Positions 1 through 5,825 of a stretch of DNA of 11,008 nucleotides are shown here, piece after piece. Under the pieces are notes generated by a model. It was not told the origin of the DNA and ran no database searches. It saw only the letters and a program-made list of their open reading frames with translations. Every line of letters starts with the position of its first letter. Positions within the stretch are counted from its first letter, which is position 1. Source of the stretch: Gemmatimonadota bacterium (GTDB lineage Bacteria; Gemmatimonadota; Gemmatimonadetes; Gemmatimonadales; GWC2-71-9); assembly GCA_003220855.1 (NCBI GenBank), contig QHTP01000157.1:1-11008 (forward strand), read 5' to 3'. The translations under genes were made by a program, and so were the position numbers.

Positions 1-336
1 GGACGTGCGCCCCGCGGTCGCGAACACGAAGTAGATCATCGGCCAGCCGAGGCCGAGCAGCAGCCGGATCGCCCCCGTCAGGTTCGCGATCGCGAGGTGG
101 GCCCGCTCGGGGTCCCGCCCCGCTTCCCACGCGATCACGGCCTCGACGGCGAACTCCGGCAGCGTCTGCAGCCACGCGAGAATCGCCAGCGCGAGACCCT
201 GAGAGATCAGGAACTGCGCGGCTTCCGCGCCCCAGGCGACGAGGAACGCGGACCCGAGGATGCTGGGAAACGTCCACAACGCGGACGCCGCCGAGCCTCC
301 CGCCGTGAACAGGAAAGCGAGTACCTTTAGCTTCAC
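1..336 (-). CDS. Sodium/calcium exchanger (CaCA)-like membrane protein, N-terminal part
   Basis: This is the first 112 codons of a gene that leaves the window at base 1. The translation starts with a hydrophobic helix (about residues 4-22), then reads GSAFLVAWGAEAAQFLISQ, a second hydrophobic stretch ending in LQTLPEFAVEAVIAWEAG, and then AIANLTGAIRLLLGLGW running into a third helix. The order (G-A-E helix, helix ending in T-x-PE, G-rich turn, Asn before the next helix) matches the alpha-1 repeat of the CaCA family, in which the PE and N residues line the cation site. The usual GTSLPE and GNxxGSN motifs are altered (LQTLPE, IANLTGA), so ion specificity is uncertain. The GTG start at 336 was chosen because no in-frame ATG lies upstream and a promoter-like pair sits just before it. 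There is no Shine-Dalgarno sequence. It diverges from folE. Family assignment is from motif recognition; transport of Ca2+ is inference. Confidence 0.68.
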   Translation of the reverse strand, partial: MKLKVLAFLFTAGGSAASALWTFPSILGSAFLVAWGAEAAQFLISQGLALAILAWLQTLPEFAVEAVIAWEAGRDPERAHLAIANLTGAIRLLLGLGWPMIYFVFATAGRTS

Positions 337-344
337 GAGCGCCG

Positions 345-373
345 AAGATAGTCCTGCGCCGGAGGCCCAACAA
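345..373 (-). promoter_or_regulatory. Putative promoter of the exchanger-like gene, possibly leaderless
   Basis: On the minus strand TTGTTG (373-368) and TATCTT (350-345) are separated by 17 bases, and the GTG start follows the -10-like hexamer after only 8 bases. Transcription would then begin at or within a base or two of the start codon. A plus-strand -10-like GATAGT (347-352) overlaps it and could serve folE, but no good -35 accompanies it. Assigned by eye only. Confidence 0.4.
361..365 (+). promoter_or_regulatory. Ribosome binding site of folE
   Basis: GGAGG lies 10 bases before the ATG at 376. It is one of the few clear Shine-Dalgarno sequences in the window and supports this start for folE. 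Confidence 0.6.
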
Positions 374-375
374 GC

Positions 376-1032
376 ATGGGACGAGACAAGATCAAGTCCG
401 CGAGCCTGCACGGCTTTCACGACGAGCACGTGGAGCCGCTGCCCCCCACGCCCGGCCCGGGCACGCGCACGCCGTTCGAAACCCTGGTGCGGGAGATGCT
501 CGCCCAGCTGGGCGACGACCCGACCCGCGAGGGGCTGCGCCAGACGCCGACCCGGGTCGAGGCGTCCCTCAAATGGCTCACGCGCGGCTATCACATGGAG
601 GTGGCGGACGTCATCGGGGACGCGCTGTACAACGAGCGACACGAGAACCTGGTCTGCGTCCGCGACATCGAGATCTACTCGCTGTGCGAGCACCACCTGC
701 TGCCGTTCTTTGGGCGGGCGCACGTCGCCTACCTGCCCAACGGCCGCCTGGTCGGCCTCTCGAAGATTCCGCGGGTCATCGAGGTGTTCGCGCGCCGGCT
801 CCAGCTTCAGGAGCGCCTCACCGACCAGGTGGCGGACGCGCTGATGGAGGTGCTCGATCCCCGCGGCGTGGGCGTGGTGATCGAGGCCTACCACCTCTGC
901 ATGATGATGCGCGGCGTCGAGAAGCAGAATTCCAAGACCGTTACGAGTGCACTCCGGGGCGCCCTGCTCCAGGACGCGAAGACGCGCGACGAGTTCCTGC
1001 GGCTGGTGTACAGCAGCCGGGGCCGGGAGTGA
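376..1032 (+). CDS. folE: GTP cyclohydrolase I (FolE)
   Basis: This cytosolic enzyme opens the GTP imidazole ring to form 7,8-dihydroneopterin triphosphate, the first step toward folate and other pterins. The product is 218 residues, close to the usual bacterial length. Seen directly: the zinc site residues C104 and H107 in SLCEHHLLPF and C175 in YHLCMMMRGVEKQNS, the GLSKIPRVIEVFARRLQLQE segment of the active site (residues 127-146) and the TPxR motif of the N-terminal helix (57-60). All three zinc ligands are present, so this is the type IA zinc enzyme and looks functional. The first 30 residues are poorly conserved and Pro-rich at 21-28. The gene starts an apparent operon. Its stop overlaps the GTG of the downstream SDR gene in a GTGA, so the two are probably translationally coupled, which hints that the SDR might act on a pterin or simply be co-expressed. 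Confidence 0.96.
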   Translation: MGRDKIKSASLHGFHDEHVEPLPPTPGPGTRTPFETLVREMLAQLGDDPTREGLRQTPTRVEASLKWLTRGYHMEVADVIGDALYNERHENLVCVRDIEIYSLCEHHLLPFFGRAHVAYLPNGRLVGLSKIPRVIEVFARRLQLQERLTDQVADALMEVLDPRGVGVVIEAYHLCMMMRGVEKQNSKTVTSALRGALLQDAKTRDEFLRLVYSSRGRE

Positions 1033-1748
1033 GCGACGCGCCGCTCGTCGGCAAGCTCGCCCTCGTCACCGGCGCCTCGCGCGGTATCGGGCTCGCGGTG
1101 GCCGAGGAGCTCCAGGCGGCCGGGGCGCACGTGGTCCGATTGGCGCGCAGCCTCGCCGAGGCCTCGGCCGACCGGCGCACCGATCTCCCCTGCGACGTCA
1201 CAGATCCCGTCGCGGTTGCACGTACCGCATCGCGCATCCTCGCCGAGCGCGGCGTCCCAGACATCATCGTCAACAACGCCGGCATCTTCTTCATCAAGCC
1301 CGTCGCCGACACCACGCCGGACGACTTCGCCCGGACGATCTCCGTGAATCTGACCGGCCCGTTTCTGGTCGCTCGCACGTTCGTCCCGCACCTCGTGCGT
1401 CGCGGCTCTGGGCATCTCGTGACCATCGGCTCCGTCTCGGATCACGTGCCGTACACGGGCTCCACGGCCTATGCGGCGAGCAAGTACGGCCTTCGGGGGA
1501 TGCACGAAGTGCTGCGCGCCGAGCTGTCGCGCACCGGCGTGCGCACGACCCTCGTCTCGCCGGGCCCCGTCGATACACCGATCTGGGATGCCGTGGATCC
1601 GGATGCCAAGCCGGGCTTCACGAAGCGCCGGGACATGATGCGGGCCGAGGATGTCGCCGCGGCCGTGCGGTACGCGGTCGCCCAGCCAGCCCGGGTGGAC
1701 GTCACCGAGATCCGCCTCATGCCCACCGTGTACACGGCCCGAGGCTGA
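1029..1748 (+). CDS. SDR-family NAD(P)-dependent oxidoreductase
   Basis: This is a classical short-chain dehydrogenase/reductase of 239 residues. The nucleotide-binding TGASRGIG is at 14-21, NNAG at 82-85, the catalytic Asn at N107, and the tetrad Ser/Tyr/Lys at S135, Y148 and K152 (YAASK). Basic residues R37 and R40 after the second strand favour NADPH over NADH. The C-terminal PGPVDTPIW (residue 178 onward) is the usual PG motif after the last core strand. The GTG start at 1029 overlaps the folE stop; the frame is open further upstream, but the extension would only shadow folE. The substrate cannot be read from sequence. Being coupled to folE, a pterin carbonyl reductase role (sepiapterin-reductase-like) is possible, but the glycine motif has GIG rather than the RIG of pteridine reductases and FolM. 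A 3-oxoacyl-type or general carbonyl reductase is equally likely. Confidence 0.88.
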   Translation: MSDAPLVGKLALVTGASRGIGLAVAEELQAAGAHVVRLARSLAEASADRRTDLPCDVTDPVAVARTASRILAERGVPDIIVNNAGIFFIKPVADTTPDDFARTISVNLTGPFLVARTFVPHLVRRGSGHLVTIGSVSDHVPYTGSTAYAASKYGLRGMHEVLRAELSRTGVRTTLVSPGPVDTPIWDAVDPDAKPGFTKRRDMMRAEDVAAAVRYAVAQPARVDVTEIRLMPTVYTARG

Positions 1749-1754
1749 CCCGCG

Positions 1755-2387
1755 GTGCACATCGAGCTGACGGAGATGCTGCGCTGCCCGGAGCCCCACG
1801 GGGAGGCCTTCCTCGTGATGTCGACGGGCCAGATGCTCGGGCGGATGGTGCGGTCGGGAATCCTCGGGTGCCCGATCTGCCGGCGGGAGTTTCCCATCGT
1901 CAAAGGAATCGTGAACTTCTCGGGAACAGGGAAAGGGGAAAGGGGAAAGGTGGACGACGAGGGAGCCACCATTCCCCTTTCCCCTTTCCCCTTTCCCGCG
2001 GTTGATCCCCAGACCCTCCAGGCCCTATTGGGTCTGAGCGGCCCCGGCGGCTACGTCGTGCTGGTCGGCGCGGCGACGCGACACGCCGTCGGACTCGCGG
2101 GCCTGATGGGCGGCATTCACTTCATCGGGATCGACGCCCCCGCCGATGTGGAGGAGCTGCCCGTGCTGAGCCTGCTCGTGTGCCCGGGCATGATTCCGCT
2201 GCGGCAGACGGTCGCGCGGGGGGTGGTCGTGGGGTCGGACCGGCTGGGGCCCGACTGGCTGGCGGAAGCGCGCCGCGTCGTCTTGCCGGGCCGCCGCGTC
2301 GTGATCGAGGGCGAGGACGTGCCAGTGCCCATCGGGCTCACGCGACTGGCGGCGGGCGACGGCTTGGTCGTGGGCGAGCGGCGCTGA
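1755..2387 (+). CDS. Trm112-like zinc-ribbon protein with degenerate methyltransferase-like C-terminus
   Basis: The 210-residue product begins with LTEMLRCPEPHG and continues to GILGCPICRREFPIVKGIVNF, the layout of Trm112/UPF0434 zinc ribbons. The metal ligands would be C11, H15, C39 and C42, with His in place of the usual second Cys. The rest resembles a class I SAM methyltransferase core without its key residues: VVLVGAATRH (residues 101-110) sits where the glycine-rich SAM loop should be, FIGIDAP is the acidic strand end, and WLAEARRVVLPGRRVVIEG matches the late strand region. A catalytic role is doubtful; it may be a pseudoenzyme or partner of another methyltransferase. Residues 59-81 are encoded entirely by a 69-bp inverted repeat and look like an insertion between the domains. 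The GTG start gives the family N-terminus, with GAGG 10 bases upstream. It follows the SDR stop by 6 bases, and its stop is one base from that of the convergent acyl-CoA synthetase gene. Confidence 0.72.
   Translation: MHIELTEMLRCPEPHGEAFLVMSTGQMLGRMVRSGILGCPICRREFPIVKGIVNFSGTGKGERGKVDDEGATIPLSPFPFPAVDPQTLQALLGLSGPGGYVVLVGAATRHAVGLAGLMGGIHFIGIDAPADVEELPVLSLLVCPGMIPLRQTVARGVVVGSDRLGPDWLAEARRVVLPGRRVVIEGEDVPVPIGLTRLAAGDGLVVGERR
1929..1997. repeat. Purine/pyrimidine inverted repeat inserted in phase in the Trm112-like gene
   Basis: The left arm (1929-1950) is three GGGGAAA-type units, and bases 1976-1997 are its perfect 22-base reverse complement. TGG (1951-1953) and CCA (1969-1971) add three more pairs after a small bulge, leaving a loop of about 15 bases. 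The whole element is 69 bp and starts exactly at a codon boundary, so it adds 23 codons (residues 59-81, starting GKGERGK and ending PFPFP) without shifting the frame. The minus strand of the right arm has four G runs of three or more (1974-1997), so it could form a G-quadruplex. The arms are also mirror-symmetric, as in triplex-forming DNA. No target-site duplication is evident. Confidence 0.85.
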
Positions 2388-2388
2388 C

Positions 2389-4206
2389 TCAGCCTTCGAG
2401 CGCGGCGGCGGTGGGATCCGCTGCCGCGTAGACGCGATCGATCGTCTCTTTGTAATTCTTCTCCACCTGGCGGCGCTTCACCTTGAGCGACGGCGTGAGC
2501 TCGCCCGATTCGATGGTAAAGTCCCGCTCGATCAGCACCACCTTTTTGGGCATCTCGAACTTCGCGAGGTCGCGCAACCCGTCGATCACTTCGCGCTCTA
2601 TCTTCGCCTTCACATCCGCGAGGCCGATGAGCTCGGCGCGCGACGTATAGGAGAGGTTGCGCTCCTTCGCCCACTGCTCGAGGACGTCGAAGTTGGGCAC
2701 GACCAGGATGATCGGGAACTTGCGCTGATCGCCCAGCACCAGGGCGTTCGCGACGAACTTGTTGAGGCGCACGGTGTTCTCGATCGGCTGCGGCGCGATG
2801 TACTTCCCGCCCGCCGTCTTCAGGAGGTCCTTTTTCCGGTCGGTGATCTTCAGGTAGCCGTCGGAGTCGAGCTCGCCGATGTCGCCGGTGTGGAACCAGC
2901 CGTCCGCGTCGATCGCCTCGCGCGTGGCGTCGGGGAGATTGTAGTAGCCGTGCATGATGTTCGGCCCCTTGGCGAGGATCTCGCCGTCGGCGGCGATCCT
3001 GATCTCGACCCCGGGGATCGGCTTCCCGACCGCCCCGAGCTTGGGCCGCCCCGGCGGCGTGAGGGTCAAGACCGGCGAGGTCTCGGTGAGGCCGTAGCCT
3101 TCGATGACCGGGAGCCCGGCGCTGTAAAAGAAGCGCGCGATCTCGGGCGCGAGCGGCGCCGAGCCGGACACGAACAGCTTCACGCGCCCCCCGGTGCGCG
3201 CCCGGAGTTTGGAGAAGACCAGGCGGTCCGCGATCGCCTGCCGCAGCCGCAGCGCGAGCGGCACGGGGATGCCGGCCAGCCGATGCGCCGTCCAGGCCTC
3301 GCCCGTGCGCTTCGCCCACTGAAAGATGCGCCGTTTGAGCGCGCTCCCCGTCACGGCGCTCTCGAGCACGCGCGCGTACACCTTCTCATACAAGCGCGGT
3401 ACCGCGACCACGACGCTGGGACGCACCTCCTGGAGGTTCTGCGCCACCGTGTCCACGGACTCCGCGTAGTTGATCGTCACCCCCACTTCGAAGAAGTAGT
3501 ACTCCACCATCCGCTCGAGGATGTGCGATAGCGGCAGCCAGGCGAGACAACTGTCGCCCTCGCTGACTCGCAGCACCTCGAGACACGCACGCACGTTGGA
3601 GCAGATGTTGCCGTGGGTGAGCATCACGCCCTTCGGCTGGCCCGTCGTGCCCGACGTATAGATCAGGGTCGCCAGATCCGCGGGCGTGACCGCGAGCGCG
3701 TCCTCCTGAAAGCGGGGGTGCCGGCCCGCTGCCGCGCGCCCGCTCGCTTCGACCTGGGCGAGCGACAACACACCGTCGGCCGCGGCGCCCGCGTCGAATG
3801 CGATCACGTGGCGCAGAGCGGGCAACGCGCCCTGCACCGCGCGTATCTTGGCGACCTGCGCGGCCGTCGAGCACACGACGGCCACCGCCCCGGCGTCGCG
3901 CAGGATGTACTCCGCCTGGTTGGCGGGGAGCGTGGGATAGATGGGCACGTCGGCGGCGCGCACGCACAGGCAGGCGTAATCGGCGAGCGACCATTCGAGC
4001 CGCGTCTCGGCGAGGATGGCCACCCGGTCGCCCGGTCGGATGCCGAGCTCGATGAGACCGGTACCGAACGCCTGTACGCGCGCTGCAACCTCCCGGTGCG
4101 TGCTCGCACGCCACACGCCGTCGGCCTTGTACCGGAACGCGGCGGGGTGACTGGCGTACCGCTCCACGGCGCCGAAGAGCAGCTCGGTCAGGGTCCGGGC
4201 GCTCAT
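2389..4206 (-). CDS. Long-chain fatty acid--CoA ligase (AMP-forming acyl-CoA synthetase)
   Basis: This 605-residue member of the ANL superfamily activates fatty acids to acyl-AMP and then acyl-CoA. Motifs in order: the phosphate-binding loop YTSGTTGQPKGVMLTHGN (183-200), GYGLTETSP (370-378), GWFHTGDIGELDSDGYL with HTGD at 439-442, the hinge DRKKDLLKTAGGKYI shortly after, and TPSLKVKR around 572-578 carrying the adenylation lysine. The FAAP/FadD15-like length and the hinge sequence favour a long-chain synthetase over acetyl-CoA or aryl-acid ligases; chain length is inference. The ATG at 4206 overlaps the stop of the Ig-repeat gene as ATGA. The reading frame is open far upstream, but that part is antisense shadow, and MSARTLTELLFGAVERYASHPAAF is the natural family start (quoted in part). 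It is the last gene of a TPR/Ig/ligase operon and ends one base from the convergent gene, with no terminator hairpin between. Confidence 0.93.
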   Translation of the reverse strand: MSARTLTELLFGAVERYASHPAAFRYKADGVWRASTHREVAARVQAFGTGLIELGIRPGDRVAILAETRLEWSLADYACLCVRAADVPIYPTLPANQAEYILRDAGAVAVVCSTAAQVAKIRAVQGALPALRHVIAFDAGAAADGVLSLAQVEASGRAAAGRHPRFQEDALAVTPADLATLIYTSGTTGQPKGVMLTHGNICSNVRACLEVLRVSEGDSCLAWLPLSHILERMVEYYFFEVGVTINYAESVDTVAQNLQEVRPSVVVAVPRLYEKVYARVLESAVTGSALKRRIFQWAKRTGEAWTAHRLAGIPVPLALRLRQAIADRLVFSKLRARTGGRVKLFVSGSAPLAPEIARFFYSAGLPVIEGYGLTETSPVLTLTPPGRPKLGAVGKPIPGVEIRIAADGEILAKGPNIMHGYYNLPDATREAIDADGWFHTGDIGELDSDGYLKITDRKKDLLKTAGGKYIAPQPIENTVRLNKFVANALVLGDQRKFPIILVVPNFDVLEQWAKERNLSYTSRAELIGLADVKAKIEREVIDGLRDLAKFEMPKKVVLIERDFTIESGELTPSLKVKRRQVEKNYKETIDRVYAAADPTAAALEG

Positions 4207-5312
4207 GGCACGAACCGCACGGTGAATCGGACCGGAGAGCCCGGCAGCCGGGCGCTCACGCCCCGCTTGGCGCTCGCGGTCACCTCCACGCTCGCGGGCG
4301 CGGGGCCTGCGATGAGGCGCAGCTTCACCGCGGCGACGCCCCGCGCGTCGGTCGTGACCGTGTCCGTCGTGACCAGGGTGCGCGCCGTATCGCTCGTCAC
4401 CAGCGTCACCGGTCCCGGCGTCTGGGGAGACGTGATGGCGAACACGACGGGCCGGCCCGGAAGCCCCACCGTGCCGTCCACCTCGACACTCAAGGAGTCG
4501 GAGAGCGAGTCGGGCGGCACGCTCGAGAGGTGTACCGTGTCGACGATCGGACCGGCGGCGCGCAGCGAGTCCGCCACTGCGAGCCCTCGGAACCGTACGA
4601 CGAACGTGTCGGGCGAGCCGGGCACCGGGGCGGTGTTCGCCCGCCGCGCGCTGGCGACGACGACGACGCTGTCCGGGATGGTGTCGGGGGCGAGCAGGCG
4701 CACCTTCACGAACGCGAGGCCGAAACCGTTCGAGGCAGCCGTATCGGTCGTCATCAACGCGTGCCCCGTGTCCTGCGTGACCAGCGTGAAGGGGCCGGCG
4801 ACCGAGGGGTGGACGATGGTGTACACCACCGGGCGGCCGGCGAGCGGCACGATCGGATTGGTTCCCGCCGCCGCGGTGACCGTGTCCGCGATCTCGATCT
4901 TGAGGGAGTCGGAGAGCGAGTCCAGCGCCGTCGGCCCCGCGATGCCGACCGTGTCGAGCGTCGGGCCCGGGGGGAACACGGTATCCGCGGCGGCGAGCGT
5001 GCGAATCAAGACGGGGTTGGAGACCAGGCCGCCCCCACTCGCCACCAGCCGTCCGGTGAGACCCGTGTGGGTCACGACGGTCCTCCCTGTGGCGCTGTCC
5101 ACGGCGATGGTCGTGTCGAGCGTGAACCAGAAGACGGTGGTGGCGGCCGAGTCGCCGTGACCCGTCAGCACGCGGGCGTGTGGCACGAGCGTATCGTACT
5201 CCTCCAGGCTGTCGGGGGCGGTGACCTCGATCGCGATGTTGCGCGCGAGATCGGTGCTGAGCTTGCAGGTCGCGGCCGCCGCGAGCACCAGGACGAGAAC
5301 GCCAACCCTCAG
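4203..5312 (-). CDS. Ig-like repeat protein, probably exported and membrane-anchored
   Basis: The product (369 residues with this start) begins with a short basic-hydrophobic segment, MRVGVLVLVLAAAATCKL, which could be a signal peptide with a weak lipobox (Cys at 16, Thr at -1 is atypical) or an anchor. The rest is beta-rich and heavy in Thr, Asp, Val and Ser. It holds at least two homologous units beginning DSLSDSL at residues 131 and 268, a spacing of 137 residues. Each contains GRPVV(Y/F), a GP(F/V)TLVT strand, an (M/V)TTDT strand, a VK(V/L)RL strand and a closing PGSP..F.VRF. A more divergent unit occupies about 25-105. This is the look of bacterial Ig-like (BIG) domains, with no enzyme motif. 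The start is the least secure in the window: no ATG or GTG fits, and a CTG at 5312 overlaps the TPR stop as CTGA behind GGAGG (5321-5317). A fusion to the TPR gene by frameshift is the alternative. Function unknown; surface or envelope location inferred. Confidence 0.7.
   Translation of the reverse strand: MRVGVLVLVLAAAATCKLSTDLARNIAIEVTAPDSLEEYDTLVPHARVLTGHGDSAATTVFWFTLDTTIAVDSATGRTVVTHTGLTGRLVASGGGLVSNPVLIRTLAAADTVFPPGPTLDTVGIAGPTALDSLSDSLKIEIADTVTAAAGTNPIVPLAGRPVVYTIVHPSVAGPFTLVTQDTGHALMTTDTAASNGFGLAFVKVRLLAPDTIPDSVVVVASARRANTAPVPGSPDTFVVRFRGLAVADSLRAAGPIVDTVHLSSVPPDSLSDSLSVEVDGTVGLPGRPVVFAITSPQTPGPVTLVTSDTARTLVTTDTVTTDARGVAAVKLRLIAGPAPASVEVTASAKRGVSARLPGSPVRFTVRFVP
4494..4511 (-). repeat. 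Direct repeat copy 1 inside the Ig-repeat gene
   Basis: An 18-base sequence, GGAGTCGGAGAGCGAGTC on the plus strand, recurs exactly at 4905-4922. The 411-base spacing equals 137 codons. It encodes DSLSDS in each Ig-like unit and marks an internal duplication. Confidence 0.8.
4905..4922 (-). repeat. Direct repeat copy 2 inside the Ig-repeat gene
   Basis: This is the exact second copy of the 18-base sequence at 4494-4511, in the same codon phase, encoding the start of the upstream Ig-like unit. Identity over 18 bases between otherwise divergent units suggests recent gene conversion or strong local constraint. Confidence 0.8.
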
Positions 5313-5773
5313 GGAGCCTCCGCCGCGGCGGCCTGGGTCGGTCCCGCGGCGCCCCCCCCCAGGTCGCGCAGCGCCTGGGTGGCGTGCTCGATCCATTTCT
5401 GGGCGTCCGGTCCCTTCGGGGGGTGCGTGAGGAACGCCCGCAGGTGCTGCGTGGCGCCGTCGGGATCGCCGCGCTTGAGCAGCAGGAACGCGAGGCCGTA
5501 GTGCGCCCCCGCCAGGTCGCGCTCGAGCTCGAGCGCGCGGCGGTAGTGCCGGATCGCTTCGTCGATGCGGCGTGTCTTGGTGAACGCGATGGCCATGTTC
5601 TGGAGAATGCGCGCATCGTTGGGGTGATCGCGCAAGGCCAGCCGGTACGACGTGAGAGCCGCCTCGAAGTCGCCCTGGCGCTCGAGGGCGAGCGCCTCGT
5701 TGAGATAGTCGAGGCGCTGCGGTGCGATGTCGTCGGCGCCCGAGCCGCCGAACAGGCGGCGCCAGAAACCCAT
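5309..5773 (-). CDS. Small TPR-repeat protein
   Basis: The 154-residue product MGFWRRLFGG... contains three tandem tetratricopeptide repeats at about 21-54, 55-88 and 89-122. They have the usual pattern of a small residue near position 8 and A or P near 20 and 32 (for example GDFEAALTSYRLALRDHPND and RRIDEAIRHYRRALELE). TPRs bind proteins; no enzyme domain is present. The N-terminus GFWRRLFG is short, basic and amphipathic and could touch the membrane. The tail after residue 135 is low-complexity Ala/Gly. I chose the ATG at 5773 over one at 5809 because a TATTTT -10-like box lies between them, 6 bases before 5773, and the longer version adds only a non-conserved stretch. It is the first gene of the operon with the Ig-repeat and acyl-CoA synthetase genes. 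Its stop overlaps the presumed CTG of the next gene, and a run of nine G on its coding strand lies near the 3' end. Confidence 0.82.
   Translation of the reverse strand: MGFWRRLFGGSGADDIAPQRLDYLNEALALERQGDFEAALTSYRLALRDHPNDARILQNMAIAFTKTRRIDEAIRHYRRALELERDLAGAHYGLAFLLLKRGDPDGATQHLRAFLTHPPKGPDAQKWIEHATQALRDLGGGAAGPTQAAAAEAP
5317..5321 (-). promoter_or_regulatory. Ribosome binding site before the CTG start of the Ig-repeat gene
   Basis: GGAGG on the minus strand is followed by four bases and then CTG (5312-5310), which overlaps the TPR stop. Spacing is slightly short, but this is the only start-like arrangement ahead of the hydrophobic N-terminus and it decides the start used here. Confidence 0.4.
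5352..5360 (-). repeat. Homopolymer tract (nine G on the coding strand) in the TPR gene
   Basis: Nine consecutive C on the plus strand fall inside the codons for DLGGG near the end of the TPR protein. The -1 frame from here is open, without a stop, through the junction and into the Ig-repeat gene. One extra G, or a -1 ribosomal slip, would join the two proteins. The tract length could also be a sequencing error. Confidence 0.75.
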
Positions 5774-5779
5774 GGGCCG

Positions 5780-5809
5780 AAAATAGCTTGCGGCTGCGTG
5801 ACTGTGCAA
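5780..5809 (-). promoter_or_regulatory. Putative promoter of the TPR/Ig/acyl-CoA synthetase operon
   Basis: TTGCAC (5809-5804) and TATTTT (5785-5780) are 18 bases apart on the minus strand. The ATG at 5773 follows the -10-like box after six bases, so the transcript would be leaderless. No Shine-Dalgarno sequence is present. It overlaps the plus-strand promoter candidate. Confidence 0.42.
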
Positions 5810-5817
5810 TGTAGCTT
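5788..5817 (+). promoter_or_regulatory. Putative promoter of the phosphoribosyltransferase/tldD/tldE operon
   Basis: TTGCGG (5788-5793) and TAGCTT (5812-5817) are 18 bases apart, and the ATG at 5826 follows after eight bases with no Shine-Dalgarno sequence. The -10 match is poor (three of six consensus bases), so this is weaker than the opposing promoter. Both occupy the same 30 bases, so occupancy of one would exclude the other. Confidence 0.3.
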
Positions 5818-5825
5818 CTCACCCC

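Noticed and set aside
1029..1748. The SDR as a FolM or pteridine reductase because it is next to folE.
   Set aside because: It lacks the TGxxxRIG motif of those enzymes; adjacency alone is not enough, so only a generic SDR call is made.
1929..1997. The inverted repeat as a transcription terminator or CRISPR fragment.
   Set aside because: It lies inside a gene with 390 bases of coding sequence still to follow, has no U tract, and the GGGGAAA units have no spacers.
2385..2391. The near-palindrome TGACTCA at the convergent stops as a regulatory or termination site.
   Set aside because: It is simply the two TGA stop codons facing each other one base apart.
3613..5160. A 515-codon plus-strand open frame opposite the synthetase and Ig-repeat genes.
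   Set aside because: It has no recognisable domain and is antisense to two well-supported genes.
5809..5814. A minimal ATG-TAG start-stop pair just before the phosphoribosyltransferase ATG, as a regulatory upstream ORF.
   Set aside because: Two codons occur readily by chance, and the promoter candidate would start transcription downstream of it.
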